A stretch of 38,541 bases of DNA from Boseongicola sp. SB0665_bin_10 (GCA_009838075.1 VXSG01000029.1:23131-61671); one strand, 5' to 3'. Shown: positions 7,392-16,464, counted from the first letter of the stretch. Program-made: numbers and translations. The notes: a model not told the origin generated them from the letters alone.

Positions 7392-8685
7392 GACCTTGAT
7401 CGGGGCCTGGGGGATCGTCGCGCTGTTCTTTTGCCTTGTCGCGCGATTGCCGGTGGGCATGGCGCTTCTTGTCGTGGGATTCGGAGGCATTTGGATCATT
7501 GACGGCCAAAGGACGGCCATAGCAACGCTGTCGTCGGAGACCTATTCTTCGATAACGGCCTATTCGCTTTCGATCATCCCGCTCTTCGTGCTCATGGGCA
7601 ACATGGCCGGTGCGGCGGGCTATTCCCAGCGACTCTACGAGGCGGCGTATGCCTGGGTGGGCAGGCTGCGGGGCGGGCTGGCGTCATCCACGGTCCTGGG
7701 CTGCGCGGCCTTTGCCGCCGTGTCAGGTTCGTCCGTCGCCACTGCGGTGACCATCGGGAAGGTCGCCCTCCCCGAAATGAAGCGGTTCGGCTATGCCGAC
7801 GGACTTGCGACGGGTTCGGTCGCTGCAGGCGGCACGCTTGGCATACTGATTCCGCCATCCACCGGCTTCGTGCTTTACGCGATCCTGACCGAAGAGAGCA
7901 TCGGCAAGCTGTTCATTGCGGGCATCTTGCCCGGCATTCTTCTTTCGCTTCTCTTCGTGGCTGTCATACTGACGGTCACGTCGATACGCCCCGAGTCCGG
8001 TCCGGTTGGTCCGAGCACGACTGGCGGCGAGAAACTGATGGCGTCCCTCAGGTCTCTGCCGCTGATCGGAGTCATCCTGGCTTCCATCGGCGGAATTTAT
8101 CTTGGTGTCTTCACGCCAGTCGAGGCCGCCGGCGTAGGAGCGACCCTTGTCTCGCTCCTGGCGCTCGGGACCGGCGCCGTGAATTTCCGCGACGTGCCCG
8201 AGATCCTGCTTGAGACGGTGACGACGACCGCGATGCTGTACCTGATCATCATCGGAGCACATGTCTTCGGGCCGTTCCTGGCACTCACCCACATTCCCGA
8301 AACCCTTGCGTTGCAGCTTGAGGCCTTCGGCCTCGGACCCTACGGAACCCTGGCCTTGATCCTGGTCGGCTACATCATTCTCGGCATGTTCTTCGATGGT
8401 CTCGCCATGCTGGTCGTCACGATGCCGGTCGTGTTCCCGATCATCGCCGGTCTCGGATTTGACCCGATCTGGTTCGGGGTGATCTGCGTTGTCGTGATCG
8501 AGATGGGCCTGATCACGCCGCCCGTCGGCATAAACGTCTTCATCGTCAAGGGCGTCGCTGCAGGCGTTCCCATGAGCACCATCTTTCGAGGTGTCCTGCC
8601 GTTCTGGGTCGCCATGGCGGTGTGCCTTGCACTGCTCGTCGCGTTTCCGCAGATCGCATTGTTCCTTCCGGGACAAATGAGATGA
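7384..8685 (+). CDS. TRAP transporter large permease subunit (DctM family), system 1
   Basis: Sodium-coupled translocation subunit of 433 aa with about a dozen hydrophobic helices. Family signatures are clear: SGSSVATAVTIGKVALPEM near residue 117, SVAAGGTLGILIPPSTGFVLY near 147, and EMGLITPPVGINVF near residue 376. The ATG at 7384 overlaps the end of the small subunit gene by 8 bp; the open frame extends further upstream, but that part is the other subunit's coding sequence. It completes the P-Q-M operon. Confidence 0.94.
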   Translation: MSETLIGAWGIVALFFCLVARLPVGMALLVVGFGGIWIIDGQRTAIATLSSETYSSITAYSLSIIPLFVLMGNMAGAAGYSQRLYEAAYAWVGRLRGGLASSTVLGCAAFAAVSGSSVATAVTIGKVALPEMKRFGYADGLATGSVAAGGTLGILIPPSTGFVLYAILTEESIGKLFIAGILPGILLSLLFVAVILTVTSIRPESGPVGPSTTGGEKLMASLRSLPLIGVILASIGGIYLGVFTPVEAAGVGATLVSLLALGTGAVNFRDVPEILLETVTTTAMLYLIIIGAHVFGPFLALTHIPETLALQLEAFGLGPYGTLALILVGYIILGMFFDGLAMLVVTMPVVFPIIAGLGFDPIWFGVICVVVIEMGLITPPVGINVFIVKGVAAGVPMSTIFRGVLPFWVAMAVCLALLVAFPQIALFLPGQMR

Positions 8686-9640
8686 GCAAGGGCGGTTGGT
8701 GCCGACGTATCAGTCCCGAGGCCGCACAAATCCCGACTTTCGGCATGCCATGAAAGGACGTGTCCTTCTTGCGGGTGCAAACCCGCCAAATGGCAGTCGT
8801 TACGGTTGATGGCAGTCGGACCGGATCATGGAAGCAGCGGCCTGGTCTGAGGCATTCCGGAACGGAAGGATGCGCGTGCACTTCAGCGACGATGCGGGCC
8901 GGAACGCGAGATTGCGCGCGGCGGGCGCGACTGCGAATCGCCGCGCGGTCGGTCCGGCTGCTTGCGGCGACCTGCATTCGGGGTTGGTGCCCGTTCTGGC
9001 TGACGACGATCGACCGGATCAAGCCAAATCCGGAAGCGCCCCTGGTCCTGGCCGAACTTGCGCCGGGCACCCTCGATCGATTGGTGCCCGATTCGGCTGG
9101 CCATTCCCGATTTTCCGGAACGCTCTCGCGGCGCCGCGTCAAGATTGCCAGGCTTGTCGGCAGTATCTTGCTCAAAACGGCCTCGCGGACGGGCCGATAC
9201 AGTCACGTGGAGCGGTCTCGGTCGACTGTGCGACATCGCCCTCGGCATCCCCTTGGATATCTGCGATGCGGGCAATTGAAAGTCGGTTGCTTGGTGGTGG
9301 GCGCGGCGCCAGGCCGGGCTGAACGCGCGCAGGATCACGCCTTTTTCTTGTGTCCCTTTCAAATTCGCAGGAAATCCACGTGTTCCGTTCGGTTCTCATG
9401 TGAAGAGCACCGAACGCTTGTTCTCGGAAGCGCCAACGAGATCGACCCCTCCCACCCATCCGGCAGGAATCGATGACAGTTCCGGATTTAGTCCGACCAG
9501 ACGGGCGTCTCCGTCCCGTCGGCGCACGGACATTGGGAGGGAAAGGCCTGGGAGAGATACGGTCTGGCGAAATTTCCGGCTCGGGGCTAGGCTCCTTGTT
9601 ACACGGCGGCGGATGCCACCTTCGACACAAGGAGATTCAA
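8686..9640. other. 955-bp spacer without a recognisable gene
   Basis: Open frames exist on both strands, but none has a convincing start, ribosome site or recognisable protein family, and overlapping open frames are expected at this G+C. Visible items are a hairpin, GCGGGT-GCAA-ACCCGC (8771-8786), and a 10-bp direct repeat (ATGGCAGTCG) starting near 8790 and 8811. The region looks like decayed sequence between two transporter loci. Confidence 0.5.
8771..8786. terminator. small hairpin downstream of the first TRAP operon
   Basis: A 6-bp perfect stem, GCGGGT/ACCCGC, with a GCAA tetraloop, 86 bp after the large permease stop. GNRA-type loops stabilise RNA hairpins. There is no T-run, so terminator function is tentative. 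Confidence 0.4.
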
Positions 9641-9937
9641 ATGTATTTCGTGATTTTCGGATCTGACAAGCCCGGCACGGGGCAGCAGCGACGGGATACT
9701 CTGGACGATGTCGCGTCTTACCTGAGAGATCGTCCCGGCCATCCGGACGTGACCGTTCACTGCGCCGGTCCGACGCTCGGCGACGGAGGGGCCATCAACG
9801 GCACTCTCGTCTTGTTCGAGGCCCCTTCGCTCGATGCGGCGCAGGCCTTCCTCGCCGACAATCCCCTGCAGAAAATGGGCCTCCTGGAAGAGGCCAGCGT
9901 CCGGCAACTTGACTGGAAGACCGGATGCCCCGGCTAG
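9641..9937 (+). CDS. YciI family protein
   Basis: Small protein of 98 aa with the YciI ferredoxin-like fold pattern: MYFVIFGSDKPG at the N-terminus, a central CAGPTLGDGG turn, and LVLFEAPSLDAAQAFLADNPL, which is the hallmark of this family. The biochemical role of most members is unknown. The ATG at 9641 has AAGGAG 6 nt upstream, which decides the start against longer upstream frames. It stands alone between an empty spacer and the second TRAP operon, with a strong hairpin 13 bp after its stop. Confidence 0.85.
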   Translation: MYFVIFGSDKPGTGQQRRDTLDDVASYLRDRPGHPDVTVHCAGPTLGDGGAINGTLVLFEAPSLDAAQAFLADNPLQKMGLLEEASVRQLDWKTGCPG

Positions 9938-9949
9938 ACAACTCGGGGT

Positions 9950-9974
9950 GTCCTGATCTCTCCGCGATCAGGAC
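9950..9974. terminator. hairpin after the YciI-family gene
   Basis: Perfect 9-bp stem, GTCCTGATC/GATCAGGAC, with a 7-nt loop, 13 bp after the stop codon. Position and strength fit a terminator although no T-run follows. It could instead be an operator for the TRAP operon beginning 210 bp downstream. Confidence 0.5.
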
Positions 9975-10184
9975 CAGGGACAGGCCCGACGAGCATTGCT
10001 CCGCCCCAGTGGCCACCGTTGGCAGCGTGCCGACCATTGTCGGACCGCCGTCGCTCGCCCTGCGGCAAGGCAGGTCACTGCTTGCTGCGTTGCGCCCTCG
10101 TCGGCTTCGGTTGCCCAGGCCGAGGCCGGCGAAACCGCACGGCCTTGCCCGGGCCGGCCTCGGGGAGCCCATGGGCCGACGAAC

Positions 10185-11231
10185 ATGCGCGTAGGTCGGG
10201 GAATTGCTGGCGCGGCAGCGCTGATCTTCTTCGCCACGGGGTTGCTCTGTTCGCTTCCGAACCGTGCCGAAGCGGAGCAGATCATCCTTCGCCTGCATCA
10301 CTTCAACTCGCCCAAGGCGATCGCCCACCGGCTTTTCATGCAGCCTTGGGCCGACGAAATCGAGAAGAAGACGGAGGGCCGGGTCAAGATACAGGTGTTT
10401 CCGGCCATGCAGCTCGGCGGCAAGCCGGCGGATCTCTATGGTCAGGCGCGCGACGGCGTGGTCGACATGGTCTGGACGATACCCGGCTATACGCCGGGGC
10501 GGTTTCCCCTGACGGAAGTGTTCGAGTTGCCCTTCCTTTCCGGCAACGCGACGGCGGCAAGCCAGGCGCTGACCGAGTTCCATCGAAAGTGGATGAGGGA
10601 GGAATACAAGGACACCCACCCGTTGGTCTTTCACAGCACAGCGCCGACCCACGTTCACACGGTCGCGAAGCAGATCAGCGCGATCGAAGACTTCGAAGGC
10701 ATGAAGATACGAGCGCCGTCGCGGGTCAGCGCGGAGACGCTCCGTGCGTTGGGCGCCGTCCCGGTCGGCATGCCCGTGCCCGCCGTTTACGAGGCCCTGT
10801 CCCGGGGCGTGGTCCAAGGGACCGCGATCCCCTGGACCATAATGCGTCCCTTCCGTCTGCATGAAGTCACGAACTATCACACCGAGGTCTCCCTTTCCCG
10901 AGTCTCGTTCGTGCTGACAATGAACAAGCGGCGCTACGACGAGCTGCCGGCGGACGTAAAGGCAATCATTGATGCCAGCACCGGCATGATGCTGGCCGAA
11001 CGGCTCGGCCGGATGTGGGACGATGACGAGAAGCCGGGCCGGGCGATCGCGGTCGAGCGAGGCCAGCCGATCCTGTCGCTGTCCGAGGAGGAGCGGCAGC
11101 GCTGGCAGGAGAAAACCCGGACGGTCGTCGACGACTGGGTCGAAAAGGTCGGTGCCATGGGGCACGATGGACAAGCGATGCTTGCTGACGCTGCGCGCCT
11201 TCTGGCCAAGTATGGCGGCGGCCAGCAATAG
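10185..11231 (+). CDS. TRAP transporter solute-binding protein (DctP family), system 2
   Basis: Periplasmic binding protein of 348 aa. The ATG at 10185 is followed by a classic signal peptide (RVGRG, then a hydrophobic stretch, then AEAEQ near residue 30); the frame is open further upstream but that part does not look like protein. Core motifs are VDMVWTIPGYTPGRFPL near residue 95, and FEGMKIRAPSRVSAETLRALGA near 173, with the carboxylate-binding Arg. It is only distantly like the system 1 receptor, so the two transporters probably take different substrates. No clear ribosome site precedes the start. It overlaps the small permease gene by about 20 bp. Confidence 0.88.
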   Translation: MRVGRGIAGAAALIFFATGLLCSLPNRAEAEQIILRLHHFNSPKAIAHRLFMQPWADEIEKKTEGRVKIQVFPAMQLGGKPADLYGQARDGVVDMVWTIPGYTPGRFPLTEVFELPFLSGNATAASQALTEFHRKWMREEYKDTHPLVFHSTAPTHVHTVAKQISAIEDFEGMKIRAPSRVSAETLRALGAVPVGMPVPAVYEALSRGVVQGTAIPWTIMRPFRLHEVTNYHTEVSLSRVSFVLTMNKRRYDELPADVKAIIDASTGMMLAERLGRMWDDDEKPGRAIAVERGQPILSLSEEERQRWQEKTRTVVDDWVEKVGAMGHDGQAMLADAARLLAKYGGGQQ

Positions 11232-11781
11232 TGGCGGGCGGGTGACGAACCGCGATGTGAGAGAAGGGCTTCACGAACGGGTTCCAAACTGGGCGGAACA
11301 CGGTCTCGGTGCTGTCTGCTGGCGTCTGGCCATGGCGATGGCGATGGCAGGCGGCATCCTCATGGTCGGGGTCGTTGCGATGACCGGGCTCAGCGTCGTT
11401 GGACGGTACCTCTTCAATGCGCCGATACCCGGCGACTACGAGATCACCGAGCTCGCCTGCGGAGTGGCCGTATTCGCCTTCTTCCCCTACTGCTACATGA
11501 AGAATGCCAACATCGTCGTCGAATTCTTCACCGGACGGATGCGCCAGCGACACAAGGCGGCCCTGGACACGGCGCACAATCTCGTCTTCGCGGCGGTCGC
11601 GGCGCTGATCACCTGGCGTCTCTTCGTCGGAGGCGTTCACAAGTTCGAAGACAATGAGACGACGTTGTTTCTCGGCATTCCGATCTGGCTGGGCTACTTC
11701 TCCGCGCTGCCCGGGGCGGCATTGCTGACCACCGTCTGCATCTGGGGGTTCTGTTTCCGCCTCCGCGCGCTCGGAAAATGA
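11212..11781 (+). CDS. TRAP transporter small permease subunit (DctQ family), system 2
   Basis: Up to 189 aa, four predicted membrane helices, with the DctQ signature VVGRYLFNAPIPGDYEITEL. The start is uncertain: ATG 11212 lies inside the end of the receptor gene, and GTG 11242, with GGGCGGG just upstream, is an alternative that still leaves all helices. Its stop overlaps the large permease start by four bases (ATGA). Confidence 0.87.
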   Translation: MAAASNSGGRVTNRDVREGLHERVPNWAEHGLGAVCWRLAMAMAMAGGILMVGVVAMTGLSVVGRYLFNAPIPGDYEITELACGVAVFAFFPYCYMKNANIVVEFFTGRMRQRHKAALDTAHNLVFAAVAALITWRLFVGGVHKFEDNETTLFLGIPIWLGYFSALPGAALLTTVCIWGFCFRLRALGK

Positions 11782-13094
11782 CCGATATCGAGTTCGGCGG
11801 GCTCCTGTTCGGCGTCTGCCTAGTGCTGATCGCCCTTCGGATGCCGGTCGCGATCGCCATGTTCGCGGTCGGCGGCTTCGGGTTCGCGTCGCTCGCGGGA
11901 TGGTCGGCGTTTCTCGGCCTGCTGAACACAGGGCCCTTCGGCCGGACCTCGGGCTATGCCCTCTCGGTCTTGCCGCTTTTCCTGCTTATGGGCCAGTTCG
12001 CCGTCCATGCGGGGCTTGGCCGTTCGCTGTTCGACTCGGCGCGCGCCTGGGTGGGGCACCAGCGCGGAGGTCTGGCCATCTCGACCGTTTGCGGATGCGC
12101 CGCGTTCGGCTCCATCTGCGGATCGTCGGTCGCGACCGCAGCGACCATGGCGTCGGTGGCCTTGCCCGAGATGCGACGCTGCGGCTATTCCGGGGCGTTG
12201 GCCACCGGCTCGCTGGCCGCCGGCGGCACCCTGGGAATCCTGATCCCTCCCTCGTTGGTCCTGGTGATTTACGCGATCATCACCGAGCAGTCGATCGGGA
12301 AGCTGTTCTTTGCCGCGCTGATCCCCGGCGTCATCGCGACGCTCGGCTACGCCGTCGCGGTCGGGATATATGTCCGTCTCAATCCCGAGTCGGCACCGGT
12401 CGTTCCAGCCGTGCCGTTCCGCGAGCGGGTGCGCAGCTTGCGTCCGGTCCTTCCTGTCGCCGCGATCTTCCTGCTGGTCATTGGTGGCATCTATCTCGGC
12501 GTGTTCACCCCGACCGAGGGTGCCGCGATAGGGGCTGCAGCCACCTTCCTGCTGGCGTATGTGTCCGGACGGATGAACTGGGCGGGCTTCGTCTCGAGCG
12601 TGCTGGAGACCGCTCAGGCGACTGCAGCGATCTTCCTCATCCTGATAGGGGCCGAGATCTACAACGGGTTTCTCGCATTGTCACAGATCCCGGCTGAACT
12701 GGCCAACGCTTTCGCGGAATCGGGGTTGGCGCCGATTTCGATCCTGATCGGCATCCTGCTCGTCTACCTGATCCTCGGCTGCGTCATGGACAGCCTTGCC
12801 ATGATCCTGCTTACGGTGCCGGTCTTCTTTCCCTTGGTCACAAGCCTCGAATTCGGCCTCACGGAGGAGGAGATCGCCATCTGGTTCGGGATCCTGACCC
12901 TGATCGTCGTCGAGGTCGGCCTGATCACCCCGCCGATCGGCCTCAACGTCTACGTGATCAACGCCATGGCCGAAGATGTGCCGCTCGACGAGTCGTTCAG
13001 GGGCACCCTGCCGTTCCTGGTGAGCGATTTCGTTCGCGTCGCGATCATTCTGGCCGTGCCCGCGACTTGCCTCTGGCTTCCGGGGCTGCTCTGA
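11778..13094 (+). CDS. TRAP transporter large permease subunit (DctM family), system 2
   Basis: Protein of 438 aa with the full DctM pattern: CGSSVATAATMASVALPEM, SLAAGGTLGILIPPSLVLVIY and EVGLITPPIGLNVYVINAMA. These mark the repeated re-entrant loops that bind sodium and substrate. It starts in an ATGA overlap with the small subunit. It is clearly paralogous to the system 1 large subunit but differs in many positions, so the duplication is not recent. The NCS2-type permease gene follows 118 bp later on the same strand. Confidence 0.93.
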   Translation: MTDIEFGGLLFGVCLVLIALRMPVAIAMFAVGGFGFASLAGWSAFLGLLNTGPFGRTSGYALSVLPLFLLMGQFAVHAGLGRSLFDSARAWVGHQRGGLAISTVCGCAAFGSICGSSVATAATMASVALPEMRRCGYSGALATGSLAAGGTLGILIPPSLVLVIYAIITEQSIGKLFFAALIPGVIATLGYAVAVGIYVRLNPESAPVVPAVPFRERVRSLRPVLPVAAIFLLVIGGIYLGVFTPTEGAAIGAAATFLLAYVSGRMNWAGFVSSVLETAQATAAIFLILIGAEIYNGFLALSQIPAELANAFAESGLAPISILIGILLVYLILGCVMDSLAMILLTVPVFFPLVTSLEFGLTEEEIAIWFGILTLIVVEVGLITPPIGLNVYVINAMAEDVPLDESFRGTLPFLVSDFVRVAIILAVPATCLWLPGLL

Positions 13095-13212
13095 TGTCAA
13101 TGTCTGCGGTTGCTTGTCGCAGCGAGACCGGGAGCCCCCGCGACCGTCCTTCGCTCGCGCGGATGCTTTCCAGGACGGTCGATTCGAGATTTTTCCGGGC
13201 GGTGCCAAAAAC

Positions 13213-14979
13213 ATGAGCGCTGAAACTTCCAACGCCAATGCCGATCCCGGTCGCCATCCTGACGGGAAAGTTCCGGCGATGCTTGCCGCCGGTCTCGGCC
13301 TGCAAATGGCCGGCCTGGCTGTACCCGGAACGGTGCTGATTCCGACGGTCGTGTTCCGGACTGCGGATCAGGCCGAACCGCTCCTGCTTTGGGCGGTCGC
13401 CATGTCCGTCATGATCTGCGGCGCAGTAACGATCCTGCAGGCGATCCGGGTCGGCCGGGTCGGTGCCGGCCACATACTCGTGACGGGAACGACCGGAGCC
13501 GCCATAGCGGTCAGCGTCGCCGCGCTGGCCGAAGGCGGCCCGGCATTGCTCGCAGTCCTGGTGGTCGTCCTGTCTCTCTTTCAGTTCGTGTTCTCGGCGC
13601 GGCTCTCGCTGTTTCGACGAATTCTGACGCCGACCGTCATGGGAACGGTCATCATGCTGACTCCGGTTACCGTGATGCCGGTCATCTTCGACCAGTTGGA
13701 GAACGTGCCGGCCGGGTCCCCGCCATCTGCGGCTCCGCTGAGCGCTCTCGCGACCCTTCTCGTCATCGCCGTCACCGTCCTGAAGGCGAAGGGGCCGTTG
13801 CGTCTCTGGGCTCCGGTCATCGGCATCGCGGCGGGCACATTGGTCTCCGGAGCCTTCGGCCTGTACGATTTCGACCGCATCGCCAAGGCTTCGTGGGTCG
13901 GATTGCCGAGAGCCCAATGGTCGGGGCTTGATCTCGACTTCGGACCGGCGTTCTGGGGCCTGCTGCCGGCATTCCTGTTCATATCCGTGGTATGCACGAT
14001 CCAGACGATCAGCGGCTCGATCGCCGTCCAGCGGGTTGCCTGGCCTACGCCCCGGGCGGCGGACTTCCGAACGACGCAAGGCGCAGTTGCCGCGGACGGA
14101 GTCGGCAATCTGCTGTCCGGCCTCGCGGGAACGATGCCGATCGGTTTCCGTCCGACGGGCACGTCGATGATCGAACTCACGGGAATCAGTTCCCGCCGCG
14201 TCGGGGTCGCCTACGGGGCGACGGTCGTCGCGCTGGCCTTCCTTCCCAAGGCGCTCGCCGTGATCCTCGCGATACCCGGTCCGGTGGTTGCCGCGTTCAT
14301 TACGGTTACGATGGCGTCAATCTTCGTGATCGGCATGAAGATCATCGTCCAGGACGGAATCGACTACCGCAAGGGCATGATCGTCGGAGTCGCGTTCTGG
14401 GTCGGCGTCGGTTTCCAGAACGGTGTCGTGTTTCCGGAATACATGACGGCGCTCGCCGGCCCGCATCTGCAAAACGGAATGGTGGCCGGCGGAATCGTCG
14501 CCATCGCCATGACCCTGTTCACGGAGCTGACGAAACCGCGTCGCAGCCGGGTCGAGGTGGGGCTGGACGTCTCGGCGCTGAACGACATCAGGGCCTTTCT
14601 CGCCGCGTTCGCGGCCCGCAACGGCTGGGACACGGCGATGTCGGATCGCCTTGATGCCGCAGCCGAAGAGACGTTGCTGTCGCTCATTCGGCAGGACGAA
14701 GCCGAAGTGGAGCCCGGTCCGCGTCGCTTGCTCCTGTCGGCGCGCAAGGAGGACGGCGGCGCGATTCTGGAATTCGTCGCCCTGACGGGCAGCGGAAACC
14801 TCCAGGACCGGCTTGCGCTGCTCGGCGAACGGGCGGACGAAAACCTGATTGGACGGGAAGTCTCGCTCCGGTTGTTGCGGCACCTCGCGTCCTGGGTTCG
14901 CCATCAGCAGTATCACGACACCGATATCGTGACGATTCGCGTGGACGTGCCTGACCGCAAGTCCCGCAGGCGGACATGA
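13213..14979 (+). CDS. NCS2 (xanthine/uracil-type) permease fused to a C-terminal GHKL/anti-sigma-like domain
   Basis: A 588-aa protein in two parts. Residues about 17-440 are a nucleobase-cation-symporter-2 permease: LQMAGLAVPGTVLIPTVVF at the start, QTISGSIAVQRVAWPTP, and GTMPIGFRPTGTSMIELTG in the substrate region, with 12-14 hydrophobic spans. Residues about 446-588 are soluble. DRLDAAAEETLLSLI resembles the N-box helix of RsbW/SpoIIAB-like kinases (the Mg-binding Asn is Ser here), and GREVSLRLLRHLASWVRHQQY...DIVTIRVDV resembles the end of that fold. The glycine-rich ATP lid is poor, so nucleotide binding is doubtful. Start chosen at the ATG at 13213; an open frame upstream does not look like protein. 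Permease substrate is unknown: purine, pyrimidine or other. It may be cotranscribed with the TRAP genes upstream. Confidence 0.82.
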   Translation: MSAETSNANADPGRHPDGKVPAMLAAGLGLQMAGLAVPGTVLIPTVVFRTADQAEPLLLWAVAMSVMICGAVTILQAIRVGRVGAGHILVTGTTGAAIAVSVAALAEGGPALLAVLVVVLSLFQFVFSARLSLFRRILTPTVMGTVIMLTPVTVMPVIFDQLENVPAGSPPSAAPLSALATLLVIAVTVLKAKGPLRLWAPVIGIAAGTLVSGAFGLYDFDRIAKASWVGLPRAQWSGLDLDFGPAFWGLLPAFLFISVVCTIQTISGSIAVQRVAWPTPRAADFRTTQGAVAADGVGNLLSGLAGTMPIGFRPTGTSMIELTGISSRRVGVAYGATVVALAFLPKALAVILAIPGPVVAAFITVTMASIFVIGMKIIVQDGIDYRKGMIVGVAFWVGVGFQNGVVFPEYMTALAGPHLQNGMVAGGIVAIAMTLFTELTKPRRSRVEVGLDVSALNDIRAFLAAFAARNGWDTAMSDRLDAAAEETLLSLIRQDEAEVEPGPRRLLLSARKEDGGAILEFVALTGSGNLQDRLALLGERADENLIGREVSLRLLRHLASWVRHQQYHDTDIVTIRVDVPDRKSRRRT

Positions 14980-15362
14980 GGGTGGAACCCGCCCCGGCCT
15001 TTTGACGCACCACGCCGCAGGTGGCTTGTCGTGCGCCCCCTGCGAGGCGTGCGGGCAGGTTGCCAATGCCCTGGTTCGCGGATGCTTGACCGGTGCGCCT
15101 GCAGGCGCGGCCCGGCGACCGCACCTGGCACGGCCGGTGCCTGCCAATCGGGCACACTTCCCGCTCAACGCGCCAATCCGTTCGCGCCATCGCGGCGGGC
15201 ATGGACGGCCCCGGTTTCGGCCCCGTGCGCACATTCCTCGGCGGAGGGCGTCAAGCCGCTGCCGCGCGCGCGACAAACTTTGCCATCTCGATTGAAGACC
15301 CGAGAACGTCGCTCAAATTCAACGGGCGGCGACGCATTCCTTGAATTGACGAGCGATCCGGG
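14980..15362. other. 383-bp intergenic stretch between converging genes
   Basis: No protein is recognisable. A short stem, GGGT-GGA-ACCC, starts right at the end of the permease gene (14980-14990), and a self-complementary GCGCCTGCAGGCGC lies at about 15094-15107. Either could help termination. Nothing else stands out. Confidence 0.4.
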
Positions 15363-16103
15363 CTAGCCGACCGACATCCAGATCAGCCGGACTGCAATCA
15401 CGGCCAGAAGGGCCAGAATGACCCGGTCAAACACCGCCTTTGACATGTATCTGGCCGCCAATTCACCGATCGGCATGGAGAGGAACATGGGAATCGTGGC
15501 CGCCATTGCCATGAGCGTGTGGTCGATCGTCAGGATGCCAAGGTAGGCAAGAGACGGGATTTGCACGACCGACATGGTGACGAAGAAGACCGAAATTGTC
15601 GCAATGAACTCTTCCCTGGATAGGCGCATGGCATTCAGGAACGTCACGGAGACTGGCGCCGAGATTCCGCCGGCCCCCTGCATCAATCCTCCAGCGATGC
15701 CGACGTAGGGCACAAGCCGCATTCCGGCCGATCGACTCAGCACCCAGTCCGGCTGAAAGAGGCGCAGGAGGATATACGCGAGCACCATGGCGGCCAGCGA
15801 GGCCATCAGGACATCCGTGGGCAGGGACGCAAGAAGGACTGATCCGGCAATCGCCCCGACCGAACCCGCCATTGCAAAACCGTAGACCAGCCGGAACGGC
15901 CCAAGGTGCTTTCGATAGGCGTAGGAATGCCAGACGTTCGAGAACAGGTTGAGCACCGAAAAGACGGCCACCGCGAGCTGTACATCGAAAATCGAGGCCA
16001 GGATCGGGACGCCAACCACGGGTGCTCCGGCGCCGGTCGCCCCTTTCAGGAAGCCGCCAAGCAGGATTGCGGTGGTGGCAAGCAGAAGCAGGTTCGGATC
16101 CAT
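15363..16103 (-). CDS. TauE/SafE family sulfite/sulfonate exporter-like membrane protein
   Basis: Membrane protein of 246 aa with about eight spans and the two family repeats: GGFLKGATGAGAPVVGVPIL near residue 16, and GIAGGLMQGAGGISAPVSVTF near residue 135. TauE/SafE proteins move sulfite, sulfoacetate or other small organic anions. Start at the ATG at 16103 (MDPNLLLL), which gives the normal family N-terminus. It lies downstream of the dehydratase remnant on the same strand, so it may once have belonged to a sugar-acid operon. The presence of sulfide-oxidation genes elsewhere in the window is suggestive but they are 13 kb away. Confidence 0.88.
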   Translation of the reverse strand: MDPNLLLLATTAILLGGFLKGATGAGAPVVGVPILASIFDVQLAVAVFSVLNLFSNVWHSYAYRKHLGPFRLVYGFAMAGSVGAIAGSVLLASLPTDVLMASLAAMVLAYILLRLFQPDWVLSRSAGMRLVPYVGIAGGLMQGAGGISAPVSVTFLNAMRLSREEFIATISVFFVTMSVVQIPSLAYLGILTIDHTLMAMAATIPMFLSMPIGELAARYMSKAVFDRVILALLAVIAVRLIWMSVG

Positions 16104-16263
16104 GTGTTTCTCGCGACAATCAGGATGCCATCGAGGCAAGCCGGGGAAGGGACGGCGGCCAACGGGTCACGGAAACGGAAGCCAGGCTGGAACTGCCGAC
16201 TGCCGCGGAAGAAACATTGGCCCGCCCGGCCTGCGCCTCGTCTGCCGTCGGCAGCGGCCGGGA

Positions 16264-16464
16264 ACCGGCCCTGCGAACGCGTCCCGCAAGGTTCCGGCCG
16301 TGCTGGCGGCATGAAGAGAGGCTGGACCATGCGAGGGCGACGACGATGGAGGGCGTTTGCTCCCAGTCGCTGCGGGAATGGCTCTTCTGCATCTCGCGGC
16401 TCCGATGCTCCTTGGATTTCAGGTCGCCCGGCTTGAACCGGCGTTCGGGCCGCAGGTCTTCCTG
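16264..16464 (-). pseudogene. remnant of a second IlvD/Edd-type dehydratase (N-terminal ~67 codons)
   Basis: Read on the minus strand, this gives QEDLRPERRFKPGDL, HRSREMQKSHSRSDWE, SLSSCRQH and AGRVRR. These match EDLRSARWFRPDDL, HRSRAMQMGLSREDWE, DLSPCHHH and ADWVRR of the intact dehydratase at 3880-5613, in the same order and spacing. Even the first cluster cysteine is kept. The remaining ~500 residues, including the other two cluster cysteines and the catalytic Ser, are absent. The frame itself stays open from 16554 to 16120 but the downstream part is unrelated. It sits between the MFS and TauE/SafE genes and is most simply a decayed paralog. Confidence 0.75.

Noticed and set aside
8760-9476. 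Plus-strand open frame of 238 codons in the spacer
   Set aside because: Arg/Ser-rich, no good ribosome site, overlapped by equally long frames on the other strand; no family recognised.
9795-11228. Minus-strand open frame of 477 codons
   Set aside because: It lies antisense to the TRAP binding-protein gene, has His/Arg-rich composition and no family resemblance; such frames are common opposite high-G+C genes.
15094-15107. GC palindrome as a recombination site
   Set aside because: A single 14-bp self-complementary stretch is expected by chance at this G+C and has no supporting context.
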